A DNA stretch of 64,000 bases from Jeotgalibacillus sp. S-D1 (lineage in GTDB: Bacteria; Bacillota; Bacilli; Bacillales; Jeotgalibacillaceae), in assembly GCF_004358665.1 (NCBI RefSeq), contig NZ_SMZR01000005.1, positions 186,001 to 250,000 of the forward strand, written 5' to 3'. Shown here piece after piece: positions 26,126 to 34,304 of the stretch. The notes below the pieces were generated by a model that saw only the letters and a list, made by a program, of their open reading frames with translations, had not been told where the DNA came from and made no database searches. The position numbers and the translations under genes were made by a program. Every line of letters begins with the position of its first letter. Position 1 is the stretch's first letter.

Positions 26126-26488
26126 TTATTTGATGGGTTCTCTTCGATCTTCGCTATCCCTGTTGATATCCATATAATTTTTACCCCATTTATACATCGA
26201 ATCCAAAATCGGCATCAAGCTCTGGCCTTGTTCTGTCAGTGAATACTCAACCTTAGGAGGAACAACAGGATATACTTTTCGATCAACGATCAGGTCTTCC
26301 TCCAGCTCTCGCAGCTGGTTCACGAGCATACGCTGCGTAATTCCAGGCATTAGTGCCTTTAATTCACCAAAACGCTTCGTTCCTTCTTTTCCGAGATGCC
26401 ATAAAATCAGCATTTTCCACTTACCGCCAATAACTGAAAGGGTCAATTCTTTCTCACAATTAAACATTTTTCCTTCCATCCGAGACAT
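26126..26488 (-). CDS. hxlR: HxlR, activator of the formaldehyde-assimilation genes
   Basis: A 120-residue winged-helix protein of the HxlR family and very probably HxlR itself: [25 protein letters not shown] and [17 protein letters not shown] agree closely with the Bacillus subtilis protein as I recall it. The single conserved Cys11 is in FNCEKEL. In Bacillus subtilis HxlR activates hxlAB in response to formaldehyde. The ATG at 26488 follows GGAGGTG; five upstream codons overlap that site. It is divergent from hxlA, as in Bacillus subtilis. Confidence 0.9.
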   Translation of the reverse strand: MSRMEGKMFNCEKELTLSVIGGKWKMLILWHLGKEGTKRFGELKALMPGITQRMLVNQLRELEEDLIVDRKVYPVVPPKVEYSLTEQGQSLMPILDSMYKWGKNYMDINRDSEDRREPIK

Positions 26489-26547
26489 TCGTTTCACCTC
26501 CACCCTTATTATAACCTATGGTATACTTTTTATCACTATGTAAAATA

Positions 26548-26587
26548 AAAGTGCGTACTTACAAATTAATATTATAGTACTTATAAT
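26548..26587 (+). promoter_or_regulatory. hxlA promoter with HxlR-type boxes
   Basis: AAAGTGCGTACTTACA (26548-26563) overlaps a -35 TTACAA (26559-26564); the -10 TATAAT is at 26582-26587 after 17 bases and sits in a second half-copy, GTACTTAT at 26577-26584. The first 16 bases are identical to the zwf box in the same orientation relative to the gene. Confidence 0.65.
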
Positions 26588-26695
26588 GATAACTGTGCAG
26601 AGATAGGAAAAATTGGCGTTCCTATTTTGAAAGTAATATCAGCCATCAGGGTATATTACTACTTGCAACAAAAAATTTTTAGGAGTGTTGAACAG

Positions 26696-27328
26696 ATGAA
26701 ATTACAACTAGCATTAGACCTTGTAAATATTCCACAAGCCATTGAATTGGTGAAAGAAATAGAAGAGCATGTAGACGTAGTTGAAATTGGTACTCCGGTT
26801 GTTATAAACGAAGGACTTAAAGCAGTAAAAGAAATGAAAGCTGCATTCCCTAACCTAGCAGTATTAGCTGACCTTAAAATTATGGATGCTGCTGGATACG
26901 AAGTAAGCCAAGCATCAGCTGCAGGCGCTGACATCATCACAATTCTTGGTGCGGCTGAAGATGCATCAATCAAAGGTGCAGTTGAAGAAGCGAAAAAACA
27001 AGGCAAACAAATCCTTGTTGACATGATCGCTGTAAAAGACATTGCAACTCGTGCTAAAGAACTTGATGAGCTTGGCGTAGACTACATCTGCGTTCACACT
27101 GGTTACGATCTTCAAGCTCAAGGCCAAAACTCTTTCGAAGACCTTGCAACAATTAAAAGCGTTGTTAAAAACGCAAAGACAGCTGTTGCAGGTGGAATCA
27201 AGCTTGAAACTCTTCCAGAAGTAATCAAAGCTCAACCAGACCTAGTAATCGTTGGTGGCGGTATTACTGGACAAGAAAACAAAAAAGCTGCAGCTGCTAA
27301 AATGCAAGAACTAATCAAACAAGGTTAA
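26696..27328 (+). CDS. hxlA: 3-hexulose-6-phosphate synthase
   Basis: A 210-residue TIM-barrel enzyme that condenses formaldehyde with ribulose 5-phosphate to hexulose 6-phosphate. The substrate motifs MKLQLALDLVNIPQA, ADLKIMDAAGYE (Asp-Lys-x-x-Asp of the OMP decarboxylase suprafamily) and VVGGGITGQ are clear. ATG 26696 with AGGAGTG 8 bases before it gives exactly the length of the Bacillus subtilis protein; the 23 open upstream codons are leader. Codons are more regular and A-ending than in neighbours, as in well-expressed genes. It is followed 9 bp later by hxlB. Confidence 0.95.
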   Translation: MKLQLALDLVNIPQAIELVKEIEEHVDVVEIGTPVVINEGLKAVKEMKAAFPNLAVLADLKIMDAAGYEVSQASAAGADIITILGAAEDASIKGAVEEAKKQGKQILVDMIAVKDIATRAKELDELGVDYICVHTGYDLQAQGQNSFEDLATIKSVVKNAKTAVAGGIKLETLPEVIKAQPDLVIVGGGITGQENKKAAAAKMQELIKQG

Positions 27329-27337
27329 TCATTCATT

Positions 27338-27895
27338 ATGCAGACAACTCGATATTTTAACGAAATCCTTGATGAGTTAAGTCGAGCAGCAGACTTACTA
27401 TCTGATGAACAAGCTGAACAGCTTGTCAACCAAATTCTTGAAGCAAAGAAAATCTTTGTAGCAGGTGCAGGAAGATCTGGTTTCATGGGTAAATCCTTCG
27501 TGATGCGCATGATGCATATGGGATTAGATGCTTATGTTGTCGGTGAAACGGTTACAGCTAACCTGGAAAAAGATAATATTCTTATCATCGCATCCGGCTC
27601 AGGAGAAACAAAAAGCTTAGTCTCAATGGCTGAAAAAGCGAAAAGCTTAGGTGGAACAGTTATTGCAGTGACCATCTTCCCTGAGTCTACAATTGGAGAA
27701 TTAGCGGATCTAGTCATTAAATTACCTGGCTCTCCTAAGGATAAATCGACGAATGATTATAAAACCATACAGCCAATGGGGTCACTTTTCGAACAAACCC
27801 TTTTACTATTCTTTGATGCAGTTATTTTACGCTTCATGGAGAAAAAAGGTCTTGATTCTAATACCATGTACGGGAAGCATGCTAACCTTGAGTAA
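27338..27895 (+). CDS. hxlB: 6-phospho-3-hexuloisomerase
   Basis: A 185-residue SIS-domain isomerase that converts hexulose 6-phosphate to fructose 6-phosphate, the second step of the ribulose monophosphate pathway. KKIFVAGAGRSGFMGKSFVMRMMHMG and IASGSGETKSLVSMAEKAK are the phosphosugar-binding segments, and PLFEQ-like MGSLFEQTLLLFFDAVI closes the active site. Length equals the Bacillus subtilis protein. It is separated from hxlA by 9 bp without a strong ribosome site of its own, which suggests translational coupling. Confidence 0.95.
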   Translation: MQTTRYFNEILDELSRAADLLSDEQAEQLVNQILEAKKIFVAGAGRSGFMGKSFVMRMMHMGLDAYVVGETVTANLEKDNILIIASGSGETKSLVSMAEKAKSLGGTVIAVTIFPESTIGELADLVIKLPGSPKDKSTNDYKTIQPMGSLFEQTLLLFFDAVILRFMEKKGLDSNTMYGKHANLE

Positions 27896-27914
27896 TTATA
27901 ATATTTATACTGAA

Positions 27915-27956
27915 CAGAAAGACCGAAAGTTCTCTAATTAACTTCTCGGTCTTTCT
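27915..27956 (+). terminator. Terminator of hxlAB
   Basis: AGAAAGACCGA and TCGGTCTTTCT arms with an AAGTT/AACTT inner stem after the hxlB stop. Confidence 0.85.
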
Positions 27957-28025
27957 ATTCAGCTTTTTAGCTGAAAATGACTATAATAGCATGGGTTAAA
28001 AATTGGTCGGATAAGGAGCAATAAG

Positions 28026-28742
28026 ATGATTACATTAAATGAAAAAAATGCGTTGATTACTGGAGCAGGAAGAGGTATCGGCCGAGCAACTGCCATTGCC
28101 TTTGCGAAAGAAGGAATCAATGTTGGATTAGTCGGTACAACACTCGCTAATCTTGAAAAAGTAGCAGCAGAAGTGAAAGAACTGGGTGTTAAAGCTTCTG
28201 TTGCTGTTGCAGATGTTACTGACCTTGAAGCTGTTCAGCAAGCAGCAGATCAAATCAAATCTGAATTAGGCCAAATTGACATTCTAATCAACAACGCTGG
28301 AATTGCTAAGTTTGGAGGATTCCTCGAACTTTCAGCAAGAGAATGGGAAAATATTATAAATGTTAACCTAATGGGTGTTTATAATACTACTAGAGCCGTT
28401 CTTCCAGATATGATTGAAAGAAAAGCAGGAGACATCATCAACGTTTCTTCATCTGCTGGTCAAAAGGGAGCTCCAGTAACGAGCGCGTACAGTGCTTCTA
28501 AATTTGCCGTTCTTGGATTAACGGAATCACTTATGCTTGAAGTAAGAAAGCATAACATTCGCGTTACGGCACTAACGCCAAGTACAGTTGCTACTGATTT
28601 AGCAATCGAAACAAATCTTATTAGTGGCAACCCTGAAAATGTAATGCAGCCAGAAGATCTTGCTGAACTGATGGTCGCACAGCTTAAATTAAACCCGCGT
28701 GTTTTCATTAAAACAGCTGGCATGTGGTCAACAAATCCATAA
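28026..28742 (+). CDS. yoxD: Short-chain dehydrogenase, YoxD/FabG-like
   Basis: A 238-residue classical [13 protein letters not shown] binds the cofactor, [10 protein letters not shown] is the NAG motif, and Ser in INVSSSAGQ with YSASK forms the active site. The ending [13 protein letters not shown] and overall length match Bacillus subtilis YoxD, annotated as a 3-oxoacyl-ACP reductase-like protein of unproved substrate. AAGGAGC precedes the ATG. It follows hxlAB but has its own promoter region after the hxlB terminator, so it is probably not part of the formaldehyde system. Confidence 0.85.
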   Translation: MITLNEKNALITGAGRGIGRATAIAFAKEGINVGLVGTTLANLEKVAAEVKELGVKASVAVADVTDLEAVQQAADQIKSELGQIDILINNAGIAKFGGFLELSAREWENIINVNLMGVYNTTRAVLPDMIERKAGDIINVSSSAGQKGAPVTSAYSASKFAVLGLTESLMLEVRKHNIRVTALTPSTVATDLAIETNLISGNPENVMQPEDLAELMVAQLKLNPRVFIKTAGMWSTNP

Positions 28743-28765
28743 ACATAACGAAAATTTAAAAACTG

Positions 28766-28820
28766 TGCCGACCCATTCCTTCGCTTTCCGTGGAATAGGC
28801 CGGCACTTTATTTTCCTTCC
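28766..28820 (+). terminator. Terminator of yoxD
   Basis: GTGCCG-type arms (GTGCCGACCCATTCC and GGAATAGGCCGGCAC) with one imperfect step, then TTTATTTTCC. Confidence 0.8.
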
Positions 28821-28859
28821 TCCTTACGAAGAAATAGGAAGGATCCATCTGACAACCTC

Positions 28860-28900
28860 TTTGTCTTATCGTGTCCGTAAAGAAGAATATTATTAGCAAA
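28860..28900. repeat. 41-bp dispersed repeat, copy A
   Basis: The 41 bases beginning TTTGTCTTATCGTGTCCGTA and ending TATTATTAGCAAA recur at 40781-40821 with one difference. Neither copy is in a gene; copy B lies directly upstream of the ASCH gene. It may be the end of a mobile element or a conserved regulatory segment. Confidence 0.7.
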
Positions 28901-28908
28901 TATAGAAG

Positions 28909-28951
28909 AAAAGCCCTTTTGTAAATTCAGTGAACTTACAAAAGGGCTTTT
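28909..28951. terminator. Strong hairpin with A and T tracts
   Basis: AAAAGCCCTTTTGTAA (28909-28924) pairs perfectly with TTACAAAAGGGCTTTT (28936-28951). There is no gene between it and the yoxD terminator, so it may belong to a small transcript or to the adjacent repeat. Confidence 0.75.
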
Positions 28952-29041
28952 CTAACGAGTGATATTCATTTAGGTAATATAGGCAAAGTTAGCAACCTCA
29001 CCCCCCTCTTGTTTCAATACGTTCAGGAGGAGGATTACATC

Positions 29042-29116
29042 ATGCCGCCCATACTTGACCCCATTTTTTGCGCTTTCTTTCCCATGTGTCTTCCTGTTTT
29101 AATTGATGCAGTATGA
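29042..29116 (+). CDS. Possible 24-residue small protein
   Basis: A short frame reading MPPILDPIFCAFFPMCLPVL and four more residues has an excellent ribosome site, GGAGGAGG at 29026-29033, eight bases before its ATG. The peptide is hydrophobic with two Cys and several Pro, as in small spore-associated or membrane peptides. It lies between the yoxD terminators and the coat cluster. I do not recognise the family, and the call rests mainly on the ribosome site. Confidence 0.4.
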   Translation: MPPILDPIFCAFFPMCLPVLIDAV

Positions 29117-29307
29117 TATTTAAAACTTAAAATAGGCCCGTATTATATTTCAGAAGAAAGTTTCCATACCCGGATGAAATCAAATTAATACCCAGACTCT
29201 AAATAATATAAAAATATGGTCTTTTTTGGGAAATATTAAAAAGCATACTTGATCCTATTTTTGGAACAATACTATTGTATTTACAATATAAAGGAGTGGA
29301 ATTAAAA

Positions 29308-29577
29308 ATGGATCCACAGAAAGTATTAGCGGACCACGAAGCTTTAGACTTACATGAAGCTATTAACTTTAAAACGCTTTGTATTGCTAAGTCTAAATTA
29401 ATGCAAGGACTGGTTTTCGATGATGATCTTAGAAATTTAATGAAAAAAGATGTTGAACAATCGATACAAGATCTGACTGAATTGCAGTCCCTCTATGAAC
29501 GAGCACCTTTTCAGGCTCCTGTTCCTCAAAATCGACCAACCCCCATCATTGATGGAAAGGAGGGAACCAGACATTGA
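29308..29577 (+). CDS. CotF/YraG-like spore coat protein
   Basis: An 89-residue helical protein of the CotF-related coat family. [38 protein letters not shown] is the family core; in Bacillus subtilis YraG is of this kind. The ATG at 29308 follows AAGGAGTGG; eleven upstream codons lack a site. It begins a five-gene cluster in the same order as the Bacillus subtilis yraG-yraF-adhB-yraE-yraD genes, likely made in the mother cell late in sporulation. The stop overlaps the next start by two bases. Confidence 0.75.
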   Translation: MDPQKVLADHEALDLHEAINFKTLCIAKSKLMQGLVFDDDLRNLMKKDVEQSIQDLTELQSLYERAPFQAPVPQNRPTPIIDGKEGTRH

Positions 29578-29942
29578 ATAATGATTATTTGGACCCAATA
29601 AACTCGCTGCATATGCCTGAGCTAGCTGACACCACTTTTGCTATGGACTTTCTAATTCGTGCCAAAGAAAGTGTTCGAAACATATCTGTAGCCTTAACTG
29701 AATCTTCATCACCTAATGTTCGTGCTGCATTTAAAAAACAATTGAAACAGGGCATAGCGATGCATCAGGAAATAACTGAGTTGATGATTAAGAAAAAATG
29801 GTTCCATCCATATGAATTAACTGAACAGTTTAAATTGGATCAGCTTTCGGCCAACAATACGATTAAGATTGGCAAAATGAACCTGTTTCCCATTGAGACC
29901 AATCGAAAAGGTATGTTCGATCGGACACCTGATGAAAATTAA
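29574..29942 (+). CDS. CotF/YraF-like spore coat protein
   Basis: A 122-residue coat-family protein with the ferritin-like helical core [34 protein letters not shown] and the ending [17 protein letters not shown] found in CotF relatives. Translation starts at TTG 29574, which overlaps the stop of the preceding gene (TTGA); AAGGAGGG lies 9 bases before it. It corresponds to YraF by position and size. The C-terminal 30 residues, rich in Asn and basic residues, are less conserved. Confidence 0.75.
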   Translation: MNNDYLDPINSLHMPELADTTFAMDFLIRAKESVRNISVALTESSSPNVRAAFKKQLKQGIAMHQEITELMIKKKWFHPYELTEQFKLDQLSANNTIKIGKMNLFPIETNRKGMFDRTPDEN

Positions 29943-29960
29943 TACTGGAGGTTTTATAAT

Positions 29961-31096
29961 ATGAAGGCGGTAACGTATCAAGGGATCAAAAATGTTGTAG
30001 TGAAAGAAGTGCCAGACCCAAAGATTCAAAAGCCGGATGACATGATTATCAAAGTAACCAGTACTGCTATATGTGGTTCTGATTTGCATTTAATTCATGG
30101 TATGATCCCTAACCTGCAAGAGAACTATGTCATTGGACATGAACCGATGGGGATCGTTGAAGAGGTTGGTCCTGAAGTAACTAACCTAAAAAAGGGAGAC
30201 CGTGTAATCATCCCATTTAACATTGCTTGCGGTGAATGCCGTTACTGTAAAGACAATTTGGAAAGTCAATGCGACAATTCAAATGATAATGGAGATATGG
30301 GAGCCTATTTTGGATATTCCGGAACAACTGGTGGTTACCCAGGCGGGCAAGCAGAATATTTAAGAGTTCCTTATGCAAACTTTACTCATTTTAAAATCCC
30401 GGAGACCTGCGAGGAGCCTGATGAAAAGTTGACGGTTATTGCAGATGCAATGACCACTGCTTTTTGGAGTGTTGATAATGCTGGCGTAAAAGGCGGGGAT
30501 ACCGTCATTGTTTTGGGGTGCGGTCCTGTGGGGCTTTTTGCACAAAAGTTTTGCTGGCTAAAAGGGGCAAAGCGGGTGATTGCAGTCGATTATGTGAATT
30601 ATCGCCTGCAGCATGCGAAACGGACAAACAAAGTTGAAATTGTGAACTTTGAGGATCATAAAAATTGTGGAGAATACTTGAAGGAGATTACCAAGGAGGT
30701 GCTGATGTAGTCATTGATGCTGTTGGTATGGACGCAAAAATGACCGATATGGAGTTTCTTGCCAGTGGACTAAAACTTCAGAGTGGTGCATTTGGTGCAT
30801 TTATCATGGCGACCCAGGCCGTCCGGAAAGGTGGCACTATCCAGGTAACGGGTGTTTATGCGGGGAAATATAACGGTTTCCCATTTGGAGACATTATGAA
30901 CCGCAATGTAAACATCCGTTCAGGGCAAGCACCTGTTATTCACTATATGCCTTATATGTTTGAACTGGTTTCTAAAGGAAAGATTGATCCTGGAGATGTA
31001 ATTAGCCATGTCTTGCCACTCAGTGAAGCGAAGCGCGGCTATGAGATTTTTGACACCAAAACGGATGATTGTATAAAAGTCATCTTAAAGCCTTGA
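29961..31096 (+). pseudogene. adhB: adhB-like zinc alcohol dehydrogenase, split by a one-base frameshift
   Basis: Two overlapping frames together encode one about 378-residue zinc-dependent dehydrogenase. The first (to 30710) has the catalytic Cys in AICGSDLHLIHG, GHEPMGIVEEVG, the structural-zinc Cys loop CGECRYCKDNLESQC and the VLGCGPVGLFAQ cofactor motif. The second (from about 30695) continues GGADVVIDAVGMDAKMTD to the end. One G is missing near 30693-30697, in CCAAGGAGGTG. Position between coat genes matches Bacillus subtilis adhB. It is either a recent mutation or a sequencing error, since both halves are otherwise well preserved. Confidence 0.8.
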
Positions 31097-31112
31097 GGAA
31101 GGAGGATAAAAC

Positions 31113-31322
31113 ATGAATTATGCCCTACATGAAATTCTTGAGGTTCAAGAAATGGCTGCTTTTAAAACAAATTGTTTAACAAAATCTAAAACAATGAAAG
31201 CACTGGTTAGTGATCCGAGGCTAAAAGAAATTATGCAGCAGGACATTGATCGTTCCACTAAACAATTAAACGAATATACTTCTGTTTTATCTAAGGCAAA
31301 GCAATCGTTAGGAGATGAGTAA
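31113..31322 (+). CDS. YraE-like spore coat protein
   Basis: A 69-residue protein like the N-terminal part of the CotF family: LHEILEVQEMAAFKTNCLTKSKTMKALVSDPRLKEIMQQDI parallels the first gene of this cluster. GGAAGGAGG precedes the ATG. It lies 16 bp after the dehydrogenase gene and two bases before the next start, so the cluster is one transcription unit. It fits YraE by place. Confidence 0.72.
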   Translation: MNYALHEILEVQEMAAFKTNCLTKSKTMKALVSDPRLKEIMQQDIDRSTKQLNEYTSVLSKAKQSLGDE

Positions 31323-31324
31323 AA

Positions 31325-31624
31325 TTGAATACAATCATTGAAAACTTAACAGGAATGGATGCCCTTTCCGACCAAATTATCGCGATGGATTTATTAATTG
31401 CTGCAAAAAGTGGAGTTAGAAATTACGCCATGGCTGTTACAGAAGCAGGAACACCTGAAGTCAAAGAAATGTTAACACGGCATTTGGACGAAGCCATAGA
31501 AATGCATGAACAAGTTTCGGGTTATGCAGTGGAAAAGGGATGGTATCACGCTTGGGATACTAAGGAGCAAATCCAACAGAACCTGACAAACATGAAGACC
31601 GCCTTGGATTTACCAACACAATAG
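31325..31624 (+). CDS. YraD-like spore coat protein
   Basis: A 99-residue CotF-type coat protein: IIAMDLLIAAKSGVRNYAMAVTEAGTPEVKEMLTRHLDEAIEMHEQ with the family ending YAVEKGWYHAWDTKEQI. Translation probably starts at TTG 31325, because AGGAGATG lies about 9 bases upstream and no ATG fits. It is the last gene of the coat cluster, followed by a terminator. Confidence 0.75.
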   Translation: MNTIIENLTGMDALSDQIIAMDLLIAAKSGVRNYAMAVTEAGTPEVKEMLTRHLDEAIEMHEQVSGYAVEKGWYHAWDTKEQIQQNLTNMKTALDLPTQ

Positions 31625-31630
31625 ATCATT

Positions 31631-31663
31631 TAAGGAACAGTTTACCAGTTAAACTGTTCCTTA
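31631..31663. terminator. Terminator between coat cluster and MRJP-like gene
   Basis: TAAGGAACAGTTTA pairs with TAAACTGTTCCTTA around a short loop. Its place between two converging genes suggests it serves both. Confidence 0.8.
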
Positions 31664-31667
31664 TCTA

Positions 31668-32756
31668 TTACCAGAATGCAGGAGCAGGTAATTCATCGAT
31701 GTTTATGCGAAGTAAACTATATGGCTTTTCCCGCAGGTCCCTTCCATAATGAAACCGGGCCTGCCGATGTAATTGGTTCACAATGATATATAAGTATTGA
31801 TCCGGGCCAATCGATAGCGTATCCGGCCATAAAATTCGCGGGTCATGTGCAATGGTTTCCATGTTTCCGTTCGGCATGATCTTTCGTATGCTGTTGTTTT
31901 CGTAATCTCCTGCATAGACGCTTCCTTTTGCTCCAGTGATCATTCCGTCAGATGCCCCTTTTTCTCCCCAATACTCCACCCGGGAAAGTAAGTCCTCCTC
32001 CGGTATGGTTCTGTCTCTCAGGGATTCTGTTGAAATAGAGAACAATTGTCGGCTAGTTAATGGACAAAAAAATAATGTCTTACCATCCACAGATATTGCA
32101 AGACCGTCAGAGGCCAGTCGGAAGGGAGAATTGGAGCCGTCTTTATTTCGATTCATCAGTATGTTACCTTCTACTTTTGGCAAAATATACGGATCGGGTG
32201 ATGTAGGTGGGGTTCCACTTAACCGTCTGTAGGCGTATCCAGTTTCTAAATTCACCACAATGATCCCCCCTGGACCATTGGAGGATGAATCTGTGATATA
32301 GGCATAACCTGCTTTTCCTACCCGAAAATCAAAACGAACATCATTCAAATAGGTGGTTGGCAGGATTACTTCTTCTGTAAAAGTATATACCTTTCTGATT
32401 GTATTTGTTTTTAAATCAACAGCGACCAGTTTTGCTCCCCCTATAATTGGTTCAGAGAAATTGGGTGCTGCTGTATCCAGTATCCAAAGTGTGCCTCTTC
32501 CATCAGCCACTACACTTTGGACACTAATAAAGGACATAGCAACGTTTGCCGGGTTAGGTAAATTAATTTCTAAATTTGGATAGGGCTGTAATTGACCCTC
32601 CGCAATCTCCGCCACTGTAAATTTCACGTCATCTCCCCATCTGGGAAAGCAGACGAAAATACGGCTGGTTTCTGACACCGTAACCCCTGTAGGCATAGCG
32701 CCATAAAATGAATGAACAAGTTCAAACTTACCGAAATATTTTTCCATAGGCAACAT
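31668..32756 (-). CDS. Yellow / major royal jelly protein-like protein
   Basis: A 362-residue protein with a six-bladed propeller of the MRJP/Yellow family, best known from insects and present in scattered bacteria. Visible family blocks are GVTVSETSRIFVCFPRW, LWILDTA, YLNDVRFDF followed by AYITDSSSNGPGGIIVV, and LASDGLAISVDGKTLFFCPL. No signal peptide is present, so it is likely cytoplasmic or deposited in the spore. I start at ATG 32756 with GAAGGGGG 9 bases upstream. The reaction is unknown; some relatives are lactonase-like. Horizontal origin is possible. Confidence 0.8.
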   Translation of the reverse strand: MLPMEKYFGKFELVHSFYGAMPTGVTVSETSRIFVCFPRWGDDVKFTVAEIAEGQLQPYPNLEINLPNPANVAMSFISVQSVVADGRGTLWILDTAAPNFSEPIIGGAKLVAVDLKTNTIRKVYTFTEEVILPTTYLNDVRFDFRVGKAGYAYITDSSSNGPGGIIVVNLETGYAYRRLSGTPPTSPDPYILPKVEGNILMNRNKDGSNSPFRLASDGLAISVDGKTLFFCPLTSRQLFSISTESLRDRTIPEEDLLSRVEYWGEKGASDGMITGAKGSVYAGDYENNSIRKIMPNGNMETIAHDPRILWPDTLSIGPDQYLYIIVNQLHRQARFHYGRDLREKPYSLLRINIDELPAPAFW

Positions 32757-32968
32757 CAAATCCAACCCCCTTCACCTGATTTGAATCAATATTAACTATA
32801 TATGAACCGCTGTTTTTCTTGTGCTTGGTAAAACATTGACGGAGGACTTGCTTTTTCTTTGGTTAAATCTATTCCCCTGAACATAATAAATGCTGGAATT
32901 ATTAAAGTATTCATCAGGTTATGTATTGTGATCGCTAATCGTTAACTTCTTATTCAACTAAAAACCAT

Positions 32969-33058
32969 TTTGATTTAATCCATCGCAGAGCCGGTTATCC
33001 CAATGAAATTTGGCAAGCTGACCATACACTTCTCGGTATTCTTATTTTTATGCAATAA
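32969..33058 (+). pseudogene. Transposase fragment (integrase-core type)
   Basis: A 29-codon piece reads RAGYPNEIWQADHTLLGILI, the first-Asp strand of a DDE integrase-core transposase (pattern PNEIWQADHTLLD). No ends, other catalytic residues or start remain. The surrounding 32757-33090 has no other gene. Confidence 0.6.
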
Positions 33059-33090
33059 AAGGTACTGGGAAATAACTTGCCGAAAATAGT

Positions 33091-33136
33091 AAAAAAGGTT
33101 CCGATCATCGAATTTTGATGACCGGAACCTTTTTTG
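33091..33136. terminator. Terminator after the ger operon
   Basis: AAAAAAGGTTCCGATCATC pairs with GATGACCGGAACCTTTTTT with one unpaired step; suited to both directions. Confidence 0.85.
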
Positions 33137-33219
33137 CTGAATCACTCTCTTAATCGGTTAGATGGTTTCCATTTCTAGTCGCGGAGCGCATTTGTTTTCG
33201 TTCGCTTACCTGAGATGGA

Positions 33220-34302
33220 TTAATCGTTTTTGATATCTGTCAGTGGTTGGAGTTTAAGATCATAATCTACTTTGACCTCCATCCGCCCCCATTTGTCTGA
33301 CCATTCTTTTTCATCAAGAGGTTTTGAGAAAGGTCCCAAGGTATACTTTCCAACTTGTAAAGGGTCAACTTTATTCTCTTGAAGCTTTTTTAAAAACTCG
33401 GTAGTCTGTTTTTCCAAATACGATTCAATTTCCGACTCAAAACTTGAAAGTTTCTCCCGGGTGAGCAAATCATATTCCCGACCCACTTCGTCAAGCCTTC
33501 CGTTCAATTGGACGTTGAGCTTGAGCTCAGAATATGCCTTATCTATATTCAATTGGACATCTGCTTTTACATGGCCCAGAACAAAAGATAGATCACGGAT
33601 CGTTAAATACTTTAAAAAATGATCATTGTCGAGAAGCTGAAATATTTGCTCTTCCAGGTTGTTTGTGGTTTCAATCAATTTGTCATTTTTAAAAATGCCA
33701 GTACCTTGATATTGGAAATTTTCATTACCCGCTTCAAATACAGGCAATACGGGAGAATGGGTTGGTGAATGAAGAGCTTTCATAAATTCATGCAAATTTA
33801 CTACAGTCATCTTACCTTGATTATCGTAATGCTTGAGCATTCGATAGAGAAAATAATCCAGGTCTTCCTGTACTCCCAGTTGACTGTTGATGTACTCATC
33901 AAAATCCCCTTTTACAATGACCAGGTACATACGTTTAGAAATATCTGGATCTGTCAAAATAGTATCAATCAATGGACTGATCCCCTCTGCTGCAATTTCA
34001 TCACTGATTAATAGCATTCGGAGTTGTCCTACTTTTAATTCTCTATAATACTTTAAATTGAAACCCTTAACACCTTCTTTTAACAAATCGACTTGAACAG
34101 ACAAAAGACGTTTCTTTTCTTTTACAAGGGGAGGTATCAAAGTGCTCATTCTAAAGTTCTCATCCTCCCCTTTCTGAATCGACCAAAAAGTTACAGGTGC
34201 AATTTCTTCAACAAGATTTTTTTCTACAATAGGCGAACAACCAAATAAAACGATTATATTAACAAAAATAACGAAAATTATTTTGGCATGTTTATGATTC
34301 AT
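33220..34302 (-). CDS. gerAC: Spore germination lipoprotein GerC type
   Basis: A 360-residue Ger(x)C protein, the lipoprotein subunit of a nutrient germination receptor in the spore inner membrane. The signal peptide ends in the lipobox LFGC, with Cys about residue 22, and the three-domain GerC body follows. The ATG at 34302 lies two bases after the permease stop; 41 further open codons overlap the permease gene and are not used. The charged C-terminal domain is complete. The nutrient recognised is not predictable. Confidence 0.88.
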   Translation of the reverse strand: MNHKHAKIIFVIFVNIIVLFGCSPIVEKNLVEEIAPVTFWSIQKGEDENFRMSTLIPPLVKEKKRLLSVQVDLLKEGVKGFNLKYYRELKVGQLRMLLISDEIAAEGISPLIDTILTDPDISKRMYLVIVKGDFDEYINSQLGVQEDLDYFLYRMLKHYDNQGKMTVVNLHEFMKALHSPTHSPVLPVFEAGNENFQYQGTGIFKNDKLIETTNNLEEQIFQLLDNDHFLKYLTIRDLSFVLGHVKADVQLNIDKAYSELKLNVQLNGRLDEVGREYDLLTREKLSSFESEIESYLEKQTTEFLKKLQENKVDPLQVGKYTLGPFSKPLDEKEWSDKWGRMEVKVDYDLKLQPLTDIKND

Positions 34303-34304
34303 AT

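Noticed and set aside
30685-30710. Programmed frameshift in adhB
   Set aside because: There is no slippery heptamer or downstream structure; a simple one-base loss explains it.
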